This document shows, one piece after another, positions 30,544 through 38,305 of a stretch of 38,305 bases of DNA. Each line of letters begins with the position of its first letter. Position 1 is the stretch's first letter. Both the position numbers and the translations under genes were made by a program. Source of the stretch: Thermocaproicibacter sp036260805 (GTDB taxonomy: Bacteria; Bacillota; Clostridia; Oscillospirales; Acutalibacteraceae); contig DATALZ010000027.1 of the NCBI GenBank assembly GCA_036260805.1, forward strand, positions 1 through 38,305. Direction: 5' to 3'. The notes under the pieces are model-generated. The model ran no database searches, was not told the DNA's origin, and worked only from the letters and a program-made list of their open reading frames with translations.

Positions 30544-33003
30544 TTATAAAATAGAATCGGGGTTCATATCCGAAAAAGCGGTTACACCGGTATGCTCTTT
30601 TTTTGATGGGAACCAAATGAGAAGCCGGGAGATCATTTCCCGGAATTTTTTACTGCTGCGGCATTTAATCAGTAATTTGTACCTATATTTATTGCTGACC
30701 CTGCCAATTAATGCAGGCGATGGATTTAAAACCCGCATTGGCTGATCGGAATACTCTTTTTGTGCTGTTTCCCTCAGTTTTTGCATGAAATCCACGCTTG
30801 CTGCCCGTACCTTTTTCTCATCCGTACCGACAAATCCAATAATGCACAGATCTGAGAACGGTGGATAAAGCATTGCCTTGCGAAGAGCGATTTCGCCTTT
30901 ATAAAATTCCGGATAATTCTGCTCCGCCGCAAGCTTTATAATCTTATTTTCAGGAGTAAAAGTCTGAATGACCGCCCGGCCGCTGAACCTGCCCCGACCG
31001 GAGCGCCCCACTACCTGAGTCAGAAGATCAAAAGCGCGTTCATAACTTCGGAAATCATCGCTGTAAAGAGACTGATCAGCCGAGAGTACGCCAACAAGCG
31101 TTACGTTCTCGAAATCCAGACCTTTCGCGACCATTTGGGTCCCGATGATAATATCATACTCGCCTTCGGAAAATTGTTTCAACTTTTTATCGTAAGCAAA
31201 ACGCGTCATAGTTGAATCTGCATCCAGACGCAGAATCCGCGCCTGCGGGAACAGTTCAGAAAGCTCCTGCTGCGCCCGCTGTGTTCCGAAGCCGGAATAA
31301 TGCACCTGTTCCTCATGGCAGGAAGGGCATTCTTTGGTAAACGGTACGGAGAAACCGCAGTAATGACACATGAGCCTTTTGTTCGCGGAATGGTATGTTA
31401 ATGTTATGCTGCAGTTTGGGCAGGTAAGAACATGTCCGCATGCCCTGCAGGAAACAAAAGTGTTAAACCCTCTTCGATTTAAAAGCAGAATAGACTGCTT
31501 CTTTTCTTCGAGATTCTTTTGCAGATTTTCCGCAAGCTGTGAACTGAAAATACTCCGGTTGCCTTTTTCCAGCTCGCAGTTCATGTCAATGATATCGACC
31601 TGCGGAAGCTGCGCCTGTCCATAACGGGTTTTCAGCACGCTGAGGCTGTAGCGGCCGTTCAGAGCATAATAATAGCTTTCAACAGACGGAGTGGCCGAAG
31701 ACAGGACCAGAAGGGCTTTATGGTATGCACAGCGATATTTGGCAACATCTCTGGCATGATACCTTGGTGAGGATTCGGATTTATAGGTTCCTTCCTGTTC
31801 CTCATCCATAATAATCAGACCAATGTCGCGAAAAGGAGCGAAAACCGCCGACCGTGTGCCGACTACGATGGATGCATCGCCGTTTCTAACGCGCTTCCAC
31901 TCGTCAAGACGTTCGGCAAGCGTCAGGCCGCTGTGGAACACCGCAACGCCTGTCCCATACCGGGCACGGAAGATTGATATTGTCTGAGGAGTCAGAGAAA
32001 TCTCCGGCACCATGACAATTACTCCTCGGCCATCGTCCCTCACACGGTCAATCAGCCGCATAAACACGGATGTCTTTCCGCTGCCGGTTACGCCGAACAG
32101 CAAAGCAACTCCGCCTTTCCCCGAACGATACTGTGCATACATCCGGCGAAATGCCGTTTGCTGCTCCTCGGACAGTTCAAATTCTTTAGCAGGTTCCGGA
32201 GCAGGCGCTGAACCATAAGGGTTCCTGTATACCTCAACATCATAATACTGCGCGAGACCCTTTTTCACAAGGGCATTTACCACAGCGGGAGTAACGCCGG
32301 CAAAATAACAAATCTCCTTCAAGGAAGCGCTTCCGGCATCGCGAAGAACATGCAGCACGCTTTTCTGCTTCGGAGTCAGCTTTGGTTCAGCAGAACTGTC
32401 TGTTACGCGAACCATTTTCTGTGTAGCGTCTGTAACCTGACGCACTGTCCCGCTGTTCTTAACGAGGACTCCCGATTTTAAAAGGTTTTCCAGGACTTCA
32501 CTGTCCGCCGAAAGGCCAAGGTCTTTGAGCAGTTTCTCCCGCGGTACGAATTCTTTTGCGTGGGAAAGGTAGATCACAACCTGCCGTCCCTCGTCGTTCA
32601 GTGTTTCCGTATCAATCTCCCCCAGCGGTTTCGCAAGGGAATACTCCACACGGATTTTCAGCTGGATTCCCGCCGGGAAAAAAAGTTTTGCCGCCTCAAA
32701 CAAAGTGCAGAAAGTATGTTCACTAATCCAGAAAACAAGGCCCACAGCTTCTTCTGAAAGAAGCGGGGCCCGGTCGACAACAGAAAATATGCTTTTTAGT
32801 TTTTCGGTATCCGGCCCGGGCTGTTCTTCAACCCCCAAAATAATTCCCTGGCGTTTTCCGTTTGCCGAACCAAAAGGCACCAGTACCCGGCACCCTTTTT
32901 TTGCAGACGGAACAAGATCATCTGGGACTCGGTAGTCAAACGCCTTATCGAAGTGATAGACTGAGTTTTCCACCGCGATTTTCGCAACGGTACCCACACC
33001 CAT
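30544..33003 (-). CDS. priA: Primosomal protein N' (PriA helicase)
   Basis: An 819-residue replication-restart helicase. An N-terminal DNA-binding domain (to about 200) and a winged helix are followed by the helicase core: Walker A 'GVTGSGKTS' (about 305-313), DEEQ-type 'IIMDEEQEGTYKSE', then eight cysteines of two zinc sites between the helicase lobes ('CRACGHVLTCPNC', 'CHYCGFSVPFTKECPSC'), 'QMVAKGLDF' and 'QVVGRSGRG'. It reloads DnaB at stalled forks. The ATG at 33003 was taken; GAGAGG is close, and GTG at 32997 would be better spaced, so the start is uncertain by two codons. Confidence 0.96.
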   Translation of the reverse strand: MGVGTVAKIAVENSVYHFDKAFDYRVPDDLVPSAKKGCRVLVPFGSANGKRQGIILGVEEQPGPDTEKLKSIFSVVDRAPLLSEEAVGLVFWISEHTFCTLFEAAKLFFPAGIQLKIRVEYSLAKPLGEIDTETLNDEGRQVVIYLSHAKEFVPREKLLKDLGLSADSEVLENLLKSGVLVKNSGTVRQVTDATQKMVRVTDSSAEPKLTPKQKSVLHVLRDAGSASLKEICYFAGVTPAVVNALVKKGLAQYYDVEVYRNPYGSAPAPEPAKEFELSEEQQTAFRRMYAQYRSGKGGVALLFGVTGSGKTSVFMRLIDRVRDDGRGVIVMVPEISLTPQTISIFRARYGTGVAVFHSGLTLAERLDEWKRVRNGDASIVVGTRSAVFAPFRDIGLIIMDEEQEGTYKSESSPRYHARDVAKYRCAYHKALLVLSSATPSVESYYYALNGRYSLSVLKTRYGQAQLPQVDIIDMNCELEKGNRSIFSSQLAENLQKNLEEKKQSILLLNRRGFNTFVSCRACGHVLTCPNCSITLTYHSANKRLMCHYCGFSVPFTKECPSCHEEQVHYSGFGTQRAQQELSELFPQARILRLDADSTMTRFAYDKKLKQFSEGEYDIIIGTQMVAKGLDFENVTLVGVLSADQSLYSDDFRSYERAFDLLTQVVGRSGRGRFSGRAVIQTFTPENKIIKLAAEQNYPEFYKGEIALRKAMLYPPFSDLCIIGFVGTDEKKVRAASVDFMQKLRETAQKEYSDQPMRVLNPSPALIGRVSNKYRYKLLIKCRSSKKFREMISRLLIWFPSKKEHTGVTAFSDMNPDSIL

Positions 33004-33021
33004 CACCTCTCAGCCAAACTG

Positions 33022-33240
33022 TCAATCGACTGTATCGTCATTCGGATTGACTTTTTCAATCATCTTAAATTTGTGATCCATATACTCATGAACCGCAATC
33101 TGTACAGGTTTATCATCCAGAATCTCTCTGTTTTTATCTGCTTCTTCAGCAATCTGCCTCGCGCGCTTTGAAATCGCAATCACAAGAGAATAACGGCTCT
33201 GTTTGGGCGTAAGAATCAAGTCTGCAATCGGTTTAATCAT
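33022..33240 (-). CDS. rpoZ: RNA polymerase omega subunit
   Basis: A 72-residue protein with the omega core: 'SRYSLVIAISKRARQI' and 'KPVQIAVHEYMDHKFKM'. It helps assemble RNA polymerase. The ATG overlaps the gmk stop by eight bases, as in most Firmicutes. coaBC, which usually follows rpoZ before priA, is missing here. Confidence 0.93.
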   Translation of the reverse strand: MIKPIADLILTPKQSRYSLVIAISKRARQIAEEADKNREILDDKPVQIAVHEYMDHKFKMIEKVNPNDDTVD

Positions 33241-33844
33241 TATTCAGCATCCTTTCAATCAGCTGCTCATTTCTGTATGTTCTGCATTTTTCAGCGTTCA
33301 GGATTTCGCGGATCTGTTCCGCAGCACCCTCCACCGTATCGTTCACGACAACATAATCGTAGTGCTTTGCTTCCTGAATCTCACGGCGGGCCGCGGCAAG
33401 ACGTTTCCGTACGGTTTCGTCAGCTTCGGTGCCGCGGCTGCGAAGACGGTGTTCCAGCACCTTAAGGGATGGCGGCAGGATGAAAATGCCAACCGCATCG
33501 GGCCGTTTTTGCTTCACCTGAGCGCCGCCCTGAACTTCAATCTCCAGAATTACATCCTGCCCCATGGTATTCCACTGCTCAATGGGAGCTGCAGGAGTTC
33601 CATAACAGTTGCCGCAGTATTCCGCGTTTTCAAGCATTTCGCCTGAATCAACCATCTGAGTGAATTTTTCCCGAGAAATAAAATAATATTCCTTGCCGTC
33701 CGTTTCACCCGGCCGTGGGGAACGCGTTGTGGCCGAGACGGAAAGCTTTATGTTCTCGTCACGCGCCAGAAGCGCTTTCAGCACAGTTCCCTTGCCTGCA
33801 CCTGAGGGTCCGGAAAGAATAACAAGAAGGCCTTTATTTGCCAT
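33233..33844 (-). CDS. gmk: Guanylate kinase
   Basis: A 203-residue enzyme that turns GMP into GDP. The P-loop is 'GPSGAGKGT'; the GMP site includes 'ATTRSPRPGETDGKEYYFIS' and 'EYCGNCYGTP', and the lid has 'RGTEADETVRKRL'. The start is ATG at 33844, though the AGGAGG sits 12 bases upstream and the gene overlaps remA by 11 bases; longer frames have no support. Confidence 0.96.
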   Translation of the reverse strand: MANKGLLVILSGPSGAGKGTVLKALLARDENIKLSVSATTRSPRPGETDGKEYYFISREKFTQMVDSGEMLENAEYCGNCYGTPAAPIEQWNTMGQDVILEIEVQGGAQVKQKRPDAVGIFILPPSLKVLEHRLRSRGTEADETVRKRLAAARREIQEAKHYDYVVVNDTVEGAAEQIREILNAEKCRTYRNEQLIERMLNND

Positions 33845-34112
33845 CTTCGTCAAGTTCCTCCTCGTCAAGATCTTCACGATCATCGTTCACGCGGTTTGCT
33901 ACGGTTTCCGGCTGAACGGCGGAAAGAATGACATGGTCACTGTCTGTAATAATAACGGCCCGCGTGCGCCGCCCGTATGTTGCGTCAATGAGTGATCCGC
34001 GTTCCTTAGCATCCTGAATAATTCTTTTGATCGGCGCCGACTCCGGACTTACGATAGCAACCAGCCTATTGGCGGAAACCATGTTGCCGAAGCCGATATT
34101 GATCAGTTTCAT
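33834..34112 (-). CDS. remA: Extracellular matrix regulator RemA
   Basis: A 92-residue protein of the DUF370/RemA family: 'MKLINIGFGNMVSANRLVAI' and 'DATYGRRTRAVIITDSDHVILSA' are the conserved blocks. In B. subtilis RemA is a DNA-binding, ring-forming activator of matrix and osmoprotection genes. The last 15 residues are acidic (Asp/Glu-rich), a divergent tail. The gene is between yicC and gmk as in other Firmicutes, with AAAGGAG seven bases before the ATG. Confidence 0.93.
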   Translation of the reverse strand: MKLINIGFGNMVSANRLVAIVSPESAPIKRIIQDAKERGSLIDATYGRRTRAVIITDSDHVILSAVQPETVANRVNDDREDLDEEELDEDGK

Positions 34113-34147
34113 AAGATTTCTCCTTTATATATCTATATCGGATTTGC

Positions 34148-35026
34148 TTATTCTATATTTTGAATCTGCTCACGAATCTTCTCAATTTCCGCTTTCATAT
34201 CGACAACCATGTGTGCTATCTGCGCATCTACACATTTTGAACCAATTGTGTTCGCCTCACGGTTCATTTCCTGAACAAGAAAATCAAGCCTGCGGCCCAG
34301 AGCGTCTCCGGATTCCAGCATAGCCGTAAACTGATCAATATGGCTGCGCAGACGGACTGTTTCTTCGGCGACCGAAACTTTATCCGCAAAAACTGCCGCT
34401 TCCGTAAGAATCCTCTGTTCATCTATTTCAGCGCTGCCAAGCATTTCGGAAATACGGTCCTTAAGCTTTTGGCGGTACTCGTCGACCGTCAGGGGAGAAC
34501 GTTTTTCAATTTCTGCAACTGTATTCAGAATTGTACCAGCGCGGCCGAGCACATCTTCTTTCAGCTTGGCACCTTCGGCTTCCCGCATCGCGAAAAACGG
34601 TACAAGAGCTTCGCTGACTACCTGCTCCACGTCGGCCCAGACTTTTTCTTCATCTTCCGGCGCTCTGTGAACCGTAAAAACATCTGGCAGGCGTGCAATC
34701 GTACTGACTGTGACATCATCCGGAAGATTATAGCGCTGCTGAACTTCCCGGAGTGCAGCCAGATAGCCTGAGGCAAGGGAATGATTCACCTGAACCTGTG
34801 CTTCTGTATCGTCCAGTGTTTCCAAATCGACAAAAACATCAATCTTCCCGCGTGCGATACGGGTTTGTAAGAATGACCTCAGCTTTTCTTCCAGAAATCC
34901 ATACCCTCTGGATATACGCGAACTGAAATCGAAAAACCTGTGATTGACAGACTTGATTTCAACAATAATATCCCGCCCGCCCGTCATTTTTTCGGCTCTT
35001 CCGAAACCAGTCATACTTTTAACCAC
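34148..35026 (-). CDS. yicC: YicC/YloC-family endoribonuclease
   Basis: A 292-residue protein with the family start 'SMTGFGRAE', 'EIKSVNHRFFDF' and the C-terminal 'LDFLVQEMNREANTIGSKC'. Members are endoribonucleases acting on small RNAs and mRNA. The GTG start at 35026 is weakly supported by GAGATGA, but gives the usual N-terminus with the 'MxxSMTGFG' spacing. It is first in the long housekeeping operon, behind a strong sigma-A promoter about 130 bases upstream. Confidence 0.92.
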   Translation of the reverse strand: MVKSMTGFGRAEKMTGGRDIIVEIKSVNHRFFDFSSRISRGYGFLEEKLRSFLQTRIARGKIDVFVDLETLDDTEAQVQVNHSLASGYLAALREVQQRYNLPDDVTVSTIARLPDVFTVHRAPEDEEKVWADVEQVVSEALVPFFAMREAEGAKLKEDVLGRAGTILNTVAEIEKRSPLTVDEYRQKLKDRISEMLGSAEIDEQRILTEAAVFADKVSVAEETVRLRSHIDQFTAMLESGDALGRRLDFLVQEMNREANTIGSKCVDAQIAHMVVDMKAEIEKIREQIQNIE

Positions 35027-35128
35027 GAAAAAATCATCTCAATTTCGGTTTGAAGTTCCACAGTATAGAAATAAGATAAAAGTTAATCTATCACGAATTC
35101 AGCGGAACTAACAAACTATATTTCTTTT

Positions 35129-35158
35129 ATTTTATCAGTTTTAATAGTCTATTGTCAA
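35129..35158 (-). promoter_or_regulatory. Sigma-A promoter of the yicC-to-thiN block
   Basis: Minus strand TTGACA (35153-35158), 18-base spacer, TAAAAT (35129-35134) preceded by TG-A, a combined -35 and extended -10. It leaves a leader of about 95 bases before yicC, with no recognisable riboswitch. Confidence 0.8.
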
Positions 35159-35161
35159 CCG

Positions 35162-35197
35162 TAACAAAATAATTCAGCCCCGGAAAGGGGCTGAATT
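35162..35197 (-). terminator. Terminator of the carboxyltransferase operon
   Basis: Perfect 11-bp stem AATTCAGCCCC / GGGGCTGAATT (35171-35181, 35187-35197) with a 5-base loop, followed by ATTTTGTTA on the minus strand, 14 bases behind the stop. Confidence 0.85.
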
Positions 35198-35210
35198 AAA
35201 AGAAATATTA

Positions 35211-36611
35211 TTAAACAGGATGAATCTGCTGGGAAGCATCGGCATGTTTGCCGTCGATACCGTATTTTCTCTCGGCACGCTTCTTGAAGAAATCCGTCGC
35301 AACCTTCGGGAACTGAGCGTAAGAAAGCACGTCTTCTTCCTGCTCAATCCACTGTGCGCATTCTTTTCGGAGCGTTTCTAGCTCCGGTTTCAGCAAATCC
35401 GCCGGACGGCAGGTAATCCGTGGGGCATCGCCGATGATCTTTTTTGCAAACTCATCGTCGATTGGAATCGGCGTAGTGCCGTACTTGCCGGCAACAAGAT
35501 CCTTGAACTCGTTTGTACACATCTTATAGCGTTCGCCCATGATTACGTTGAACACAGCCTGTGTGCCGACAATCTGGGACGTCGGGGTAACAAGCGGCGG
35601 ATAACCGGCGTCTTTACGGACGCGCGGAACTTCCTGAAGAACTTCTTCCAGCTTATCCGCTTTCCCCGCCTGCTTCAGCTGGGACAGCAGATTGGAGAGC
35701 ATTCCGCCCGGCACCTGGTAGACCAGAGCCTTTGTGTTTGTCGCAAGCATCTTTGGGTCAATCAGGCCGCTCTTGATATACTTCTCGCGCAGAGTCATAA
35801 AATACTCGCGGATTTCATTCAAAAGGACAAGATCCAGACCAGTGTCATATGGGGTATCTTTCAATGCGGCAACCATTGACTCCGTCGGAGCATGAGACGT
35901 GCCAAGCGCAAGAGGCGATATGGCGGTATCAAGATAGTCCACGCCGGCTTCAACGGCTTTAAGCTCACACATGGAAGCCAGACCGGAAGTATAGTGCGTA
36001 TGGAGCTGCAACGGGATTTTTACGGCTTCCTTAATGGCCTTTACAAGGTCATAAGTCTTATACGGCGTAAGCAAAGCCGCCATATCTTTCAGACAGATGG
36101 AATCGGCTCCAGCGGCTTCGATCTGCTTTGCGTAGTTCACATAATACTCGTTTGTAAATACCGGGCCGGTCGTATAGGAAATTGCAACCTGAACATGGCA
36201 CTTTTCCTTTTTGGCCGCATTGATGGCGACGGTCAGGTTTTTAATATCGTTCAACGCGTCAAAGATGCGGATGACATCAATTCCGTTTGCAACGGAACGC
36301 TGGACAAAATACTCAACCACGTCGTCGGAATAATGGCGGTACCCTAAAATATTCTGACCGCGGAACAGCATTTGGAGCTTGGTATTCGGGCACATTTTGC
36401 GGATGGTGCGAAGCCGTTCCCATGGGTCTTCGTTCAAAAAGCGAAGGCAGGAGTCAAACGTAGCACCGCCCCAGCATTCCAGAGAATGAAAACCAACCTG
36501 ATCCATCTTTTCCAGAATGGGAAGCATATCGGAAAGCGGCATGCGCGTTGCAAGAAGCGACTGATGAGCGTCCCGCAAAACGACTTCGGTAATGCCTATT
36601 TTTTTCGTCAT
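35211..36611 (-). CDS. Pyruvate/oxaloacetate carboxyltransferase (OadA / 5S-type)
   Basis: A 466-residue TIM-barrel carboxyltransferase, without the biotin domain that some OadA proteins carry. The metal and biotin-site motifs are 'VLRDAHQSLLATR' near the start, the carbamylated-Lys region 'SICLKDMAALLTP' and 'LHTHYTSG' with two metal His. The C-terminal part matches the conserved domain of pyruvate carboxylase. It moves a carboxyl group between biotin and pyruvate/oxaloacetate. With the biotin carrier and the acyl-CoA carboxyltransferase downstream in the window but upstream in the operon, it could be the alpha subunit of oxaloacetate decarboxylase or the 5S subunit of a transcarboxylase. 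The ATG at 36611 is used; a GTG at 36620 is close. Confidence 0.9.
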   Translation of the reverse strand: MTKKIGITEVVLRDAHQSLLATRMPLSDMLPILEKMDQVGFHSLECWGGATFDSCLRFLNEDPWERLRTIRKMCPNTKLQMLFRGQNILGYRHYSDDVVEYFVQRSVANGIDVIRIFDALNDIKNLTVAINAAKKEKCHVQVAISYTTGPVFTNEYYVNYAKQIEAAGADSICLKDMAALLTPYKTYDLVKAIKEAVKIPLQLHTHYTSGLASMCELKAVEAGVDYLDTAISPLALGTSHAPTESMVAALKDTPYDTGLDLVLLNEIREYFMTLREKYIKSGLIDPKMLATNTKALVYQVPGGMLSNLLSQLKQAGKADKLEEVLQEVPRVRKDAGYPPLVTPTSQIVGTQAVFNVIMGERYKMCTNEFKDLVAGKYGTTPIPIDDEFAKKIIGDAPRITCRPADLLKPELETLRKECAQWIEQEEDVLSYAQFPKVATDFFKKRAERKYGIDGKHADASQQIHPV

Positions 36612-36625
36612 TGAAAGCACGCCCC

Positions 36626-37033
36626 TTACTGAAGGGAAACAAGAGGAGTACCGGATTCGACACTGTCCCCTTTGTTGACCATAACACCGGCAACCGTAGC
36701 ATCATGCGGCGCCATAATTTCGTTTTCCATCTTCATGGCTTCCAGAACGACAAGCGTTTCGCCCTTCTTGACATTCTGGCCGGGAGTTACATTGACGTTT
36801 ACAATCGTTCCCGGCATAGGGCTTGTAATTGTTTCGGAACCGATGGCTGCGGCTGCTTTCGGAGCCGGCTTTGCTTCTGTCGCCGGTGCGGGTGCAGCCG
36901 GAACTGCAGCGGACGGTGCGGCAGGTTTCGGCACTGCCGGTGCAGCCGGTGCGGAAGGAACGGAAGATGCTTCTACTTCTTCTACCTGCACATCGTAAAC
37001 GGTACCGTTAACTGTTACTTTTAAATTCTTCAT
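36626..37033 (-). CDS. Biotin carboxyl carrier protein
   Basis: A 135-residue protein with a short beta start (1-20), a Pro/Ala-rich linker (about 22-62) and a biotinyl domain with 'EAMKMEN', biotin on K101. The linker lets biotin swing between two active sites. The length and linker resemble gamma/delta subunits of decarboxylases and the 1.3S subunit of transcarboxylase. It sits between the two carboxyltransferase genes, 14 bases before the OadA-type gene. Confidence 0.93.
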   Translation of the reverse strand: MKNLKVTVNGTVYDVQVEEVEASSVPSAPAAPAVPKPAAPSAAVPAAPAPATEAKPAPKAAAAIGSETITSPMPGTIVNVNVTPGQNVKKGETLVVLEAMKMENEIMAPHDATVAGVMVNKGDSVESGTPLVSLQ

Positions 37034-37059
37034 ATCATTAACCCCCAGTTATAATTCAA

Positions 37060-38305
37060 TTAAAGCTGTATATCAGCATGCTTCTTTGGAAGGGTAGAGA
37101 CGCGCTTTCCGGAAAGCATATCCAAACATGCAATCACTTTATCTCGGGTATTTTCGGGTTCTACGACATCTTCAAGCATGCCGCCTGCTGCAGCAGAAAC
37201 TGCACTGCCTTCGGTCATCTTATACTCTTCAATAAGCTTTTTCCGGTCTTCCACGGGGTTTTCGGAACCTTTCAGGCGGTCATTCCAGAGAAAAATCGCT
37301 GCGGTTTCCGGAGCCAGTGCAGAAACGACCGCGTCCGGCCATGCGAAAGCATAGTCAGCATTCGCTCCGCGTCCGACTGCCGCAAGATAAACCGGGCCGC
37401 AGGCTGAACCGGTAACAACGGTTACTTTTGCGGTTGTCGCCTCGGAATAAGCGCTTGAAAGCTTGCTTGCCTCGCGCAGGGTTGAGAATTTTTCCGCATC
37501 GACAAGCGTTACAACGGGGATAGAGAAAGAATCGCAGAAGCGGATAAAGCGGGCGGCTTTGGAACAGGAATCCGGGTCAATGATGCCGGTAAGAGCCGCA
37601 ATTCCAGTTGCAGTACCGCCGATACGGGCAAGGCACGTTACAGCATTTGCGCCGAATTTTTCTCCCAGCTCAAGGAATTTGCCTGCATCGCACACTGACT
37701 CAATAACCTCACGCATCGAGGAACTCTGATACGCCTTTTTTGTTGAGGAAACCACATTGAAAAGCGGTGCACTGGCTACATTATTCGACGGAAGCATGGA
37801 AATAAGATTGCGAACCGTTTCAATTGCTTCGGCCTCGTCTTTGGCAGCAACATGACAGATACCCAGTTTTTCCGCTTCTTCAGGGGAACCGCCTTCCCCG
37901 CTCGTAGAAACGGTTAACTCCCCTTTATCGGACATCACAACGAGATCCGCGCTTGCGGCAATCATGGCGGATGTGCCTGTGCAGGGTCCGAGAACCAGCG
38001 CAATCTGCGGCACGACGCCGGAAAGATTATTAGCGCTTAGAAGGATTTCGCCAAAAGAGGCAAGCATGTCCGCTCCTTCATTCACGCGAACGCCAATGGA
38101 ATCAAAAACTCCTATGATCGGGCAGCCGGATTTCAGAGCCAGCTGGTATGTTTTTTTTATTTTAGAAGCCTGTGCTTTCGACATTGCTCCCCCTGAGATA
38201 CTGCTGTTCTGCGAGAAAGCGCAGGCGGGGCAGCCGTCGATGGTTCCATAACCGGCTACCGCTTCTGCAAAACCTTCACATGACTTTGCTAAAGAATCAA
38301 TTTCG
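37060..38305 (-). CDS. Acyl-CoA carboxylase carboxyltransferase (MmdA/12S-type), 5' end cut by window edge
   Basis: The frame is open to the right edge, so the gene starts outside; an ATG at 38184 is internal. The 414 or so visible residues form a crotonase-fold carboxyltransferase: 'AGYGTIDGCPACAFSQN' and 'SGCPIIGVFDSIGVRVNEGADML' in the N-lobe, 'ALVLGPCTGTSAMIAASADLVVM' and a C-lobe with 'GGTATGIAALTG' and 'GRGANADYAFAWPDAVVSAL'. Family members have 'SGGARIQEG' where this has 'SIGVRVNEG', and about 515 residues in total; the middle is shorter and divergent. Substrates are probably propionyl-, acetyl- or methylmalonyl-CoA. First of the visible genes in an operon with the biotin carrier and the OadA-type enzyme. 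Confidence 0.88.
   Translation of the reverse strand, partial: EIDSLAKSCEGFAEAVAGYGTIDGCPACAFSQNSSISGGAMSKAQASKIKKTYQLALKSGCPIIGVFDSIGVRVNEGADMLASFGEILLSANNLSGVVPQIALVLGPCTGTSAMIAASADLVVMSDKGELTVSTSGEGGSPEEAEKLGICHVAAKDEAEAIETVRNLISMLPSNNVASAPLFNVVSSTKKAYQSSSMREVIESVCDAGKFLELGEKFGANAVTCLARIGGTATGIAALTGIIDPDSCSKAARFIRFCDSFSIPVVTLVDAEKFSTLREASKLSSAYSEATTAKVTVVTGSACGPVYLAAVGRGANADYAFAWPDAVVSALAPETAAIFLWNDRLKGSENPVEDRKKLIEEYKMTEGSAVSAAAGGMLEDVVEPENTRDKVIACLDMLSGKRVSTLPKKHADIQL

Overview
The window looks like chromosome of an anaerobic, endospore-forming member of the Clostridia (Firmicutes), most likely of the Oscillospiraceae/Ruminococcaceae type. The signs are a spore-coat basement locus with the clostridial protein SipL beside spoIVA and spoVM, a Firmicutes order gmk-rpoZ-priA-def-fmt-rsmB-rlmN-prpC-prkC-rsgA-thiN, an NfnAB-type transhydrogenase pair, a biotin-dependent carboxyltransferase set, a McsA/McsB protein-arginine kinase pair, strong AGGAGG-type ribosome binding sites and frequent TTG/GTG starts. 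The species cannot be named from the sequence alone.

Layout, left to right (almost everything is on the minus strand). 1-750: a plus-strand S1-domain protein cut by the window edge. 950-3080: mcsA, mcsB and a TPR protein, without ctsR or clpC beside them. 3379-3504: a tiny plus-strand Cys/Gly-rich membrane peptide. 3540-6390: an operon of ABC exporter ATPase, permease, PHP phosphoesterase and TSCPD protein. 6620-8484: a YtrA-type GntR regulator with its ABC transporter. 8570-10205: a second, BcrA-like ABC transporter whose promoter carries the same palindromic operator as the YtrA operon. 10425-11012: an HD-domain protein. 11163-11292: a multi-hairpin repeat element. 11405-15342: pstB, phoU, phoP(B), phoR behind a PHO-box-like promoter. 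15653-17882: nfnA-nfnB behind a promoter with a Rex-like palindrome. 18092-21582: spoIVA, sipL, spoVM and an unrecognised 57-residue membrane protein. 21647-35026: a long housekeeping block, read from yicC through remA, gmk, rpoZ, priA, def, fmt, a YugP-type metallopeptidase, rsmB, rlmN, prpC, prkC and rsgA to thiN. 35211-38305: a pyruvate/oxaloacetate carboxyltransferase, a biotin carrier and an acyl-CoA carboxyltransferase that runs off the right edge.

How the parts work together. The block from yicC to thiN, then spoVM, follows the order known from Bacillus subtilis, with coaBC and rpe absent and a metallopeptidase added, and runs on into sipL and spoIVA. This joins translation, protein maturation and PASTA-kinase signalling genes to spore-coat assembly. 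The pst/pho genes form a phosphate-sensing unit lacking pstSCA here. The YtrA-like regulator probably controls two ABC transporters at once.

I did not find a clearly novel defence or mobile system. The best leads are the shared YtrA operators, the two small membrane peptides missed by length cut-offs, the structured repeat elements and the truncated McsA. There are no visible rRNA genes, tRNA genes or CRISPR arrays.
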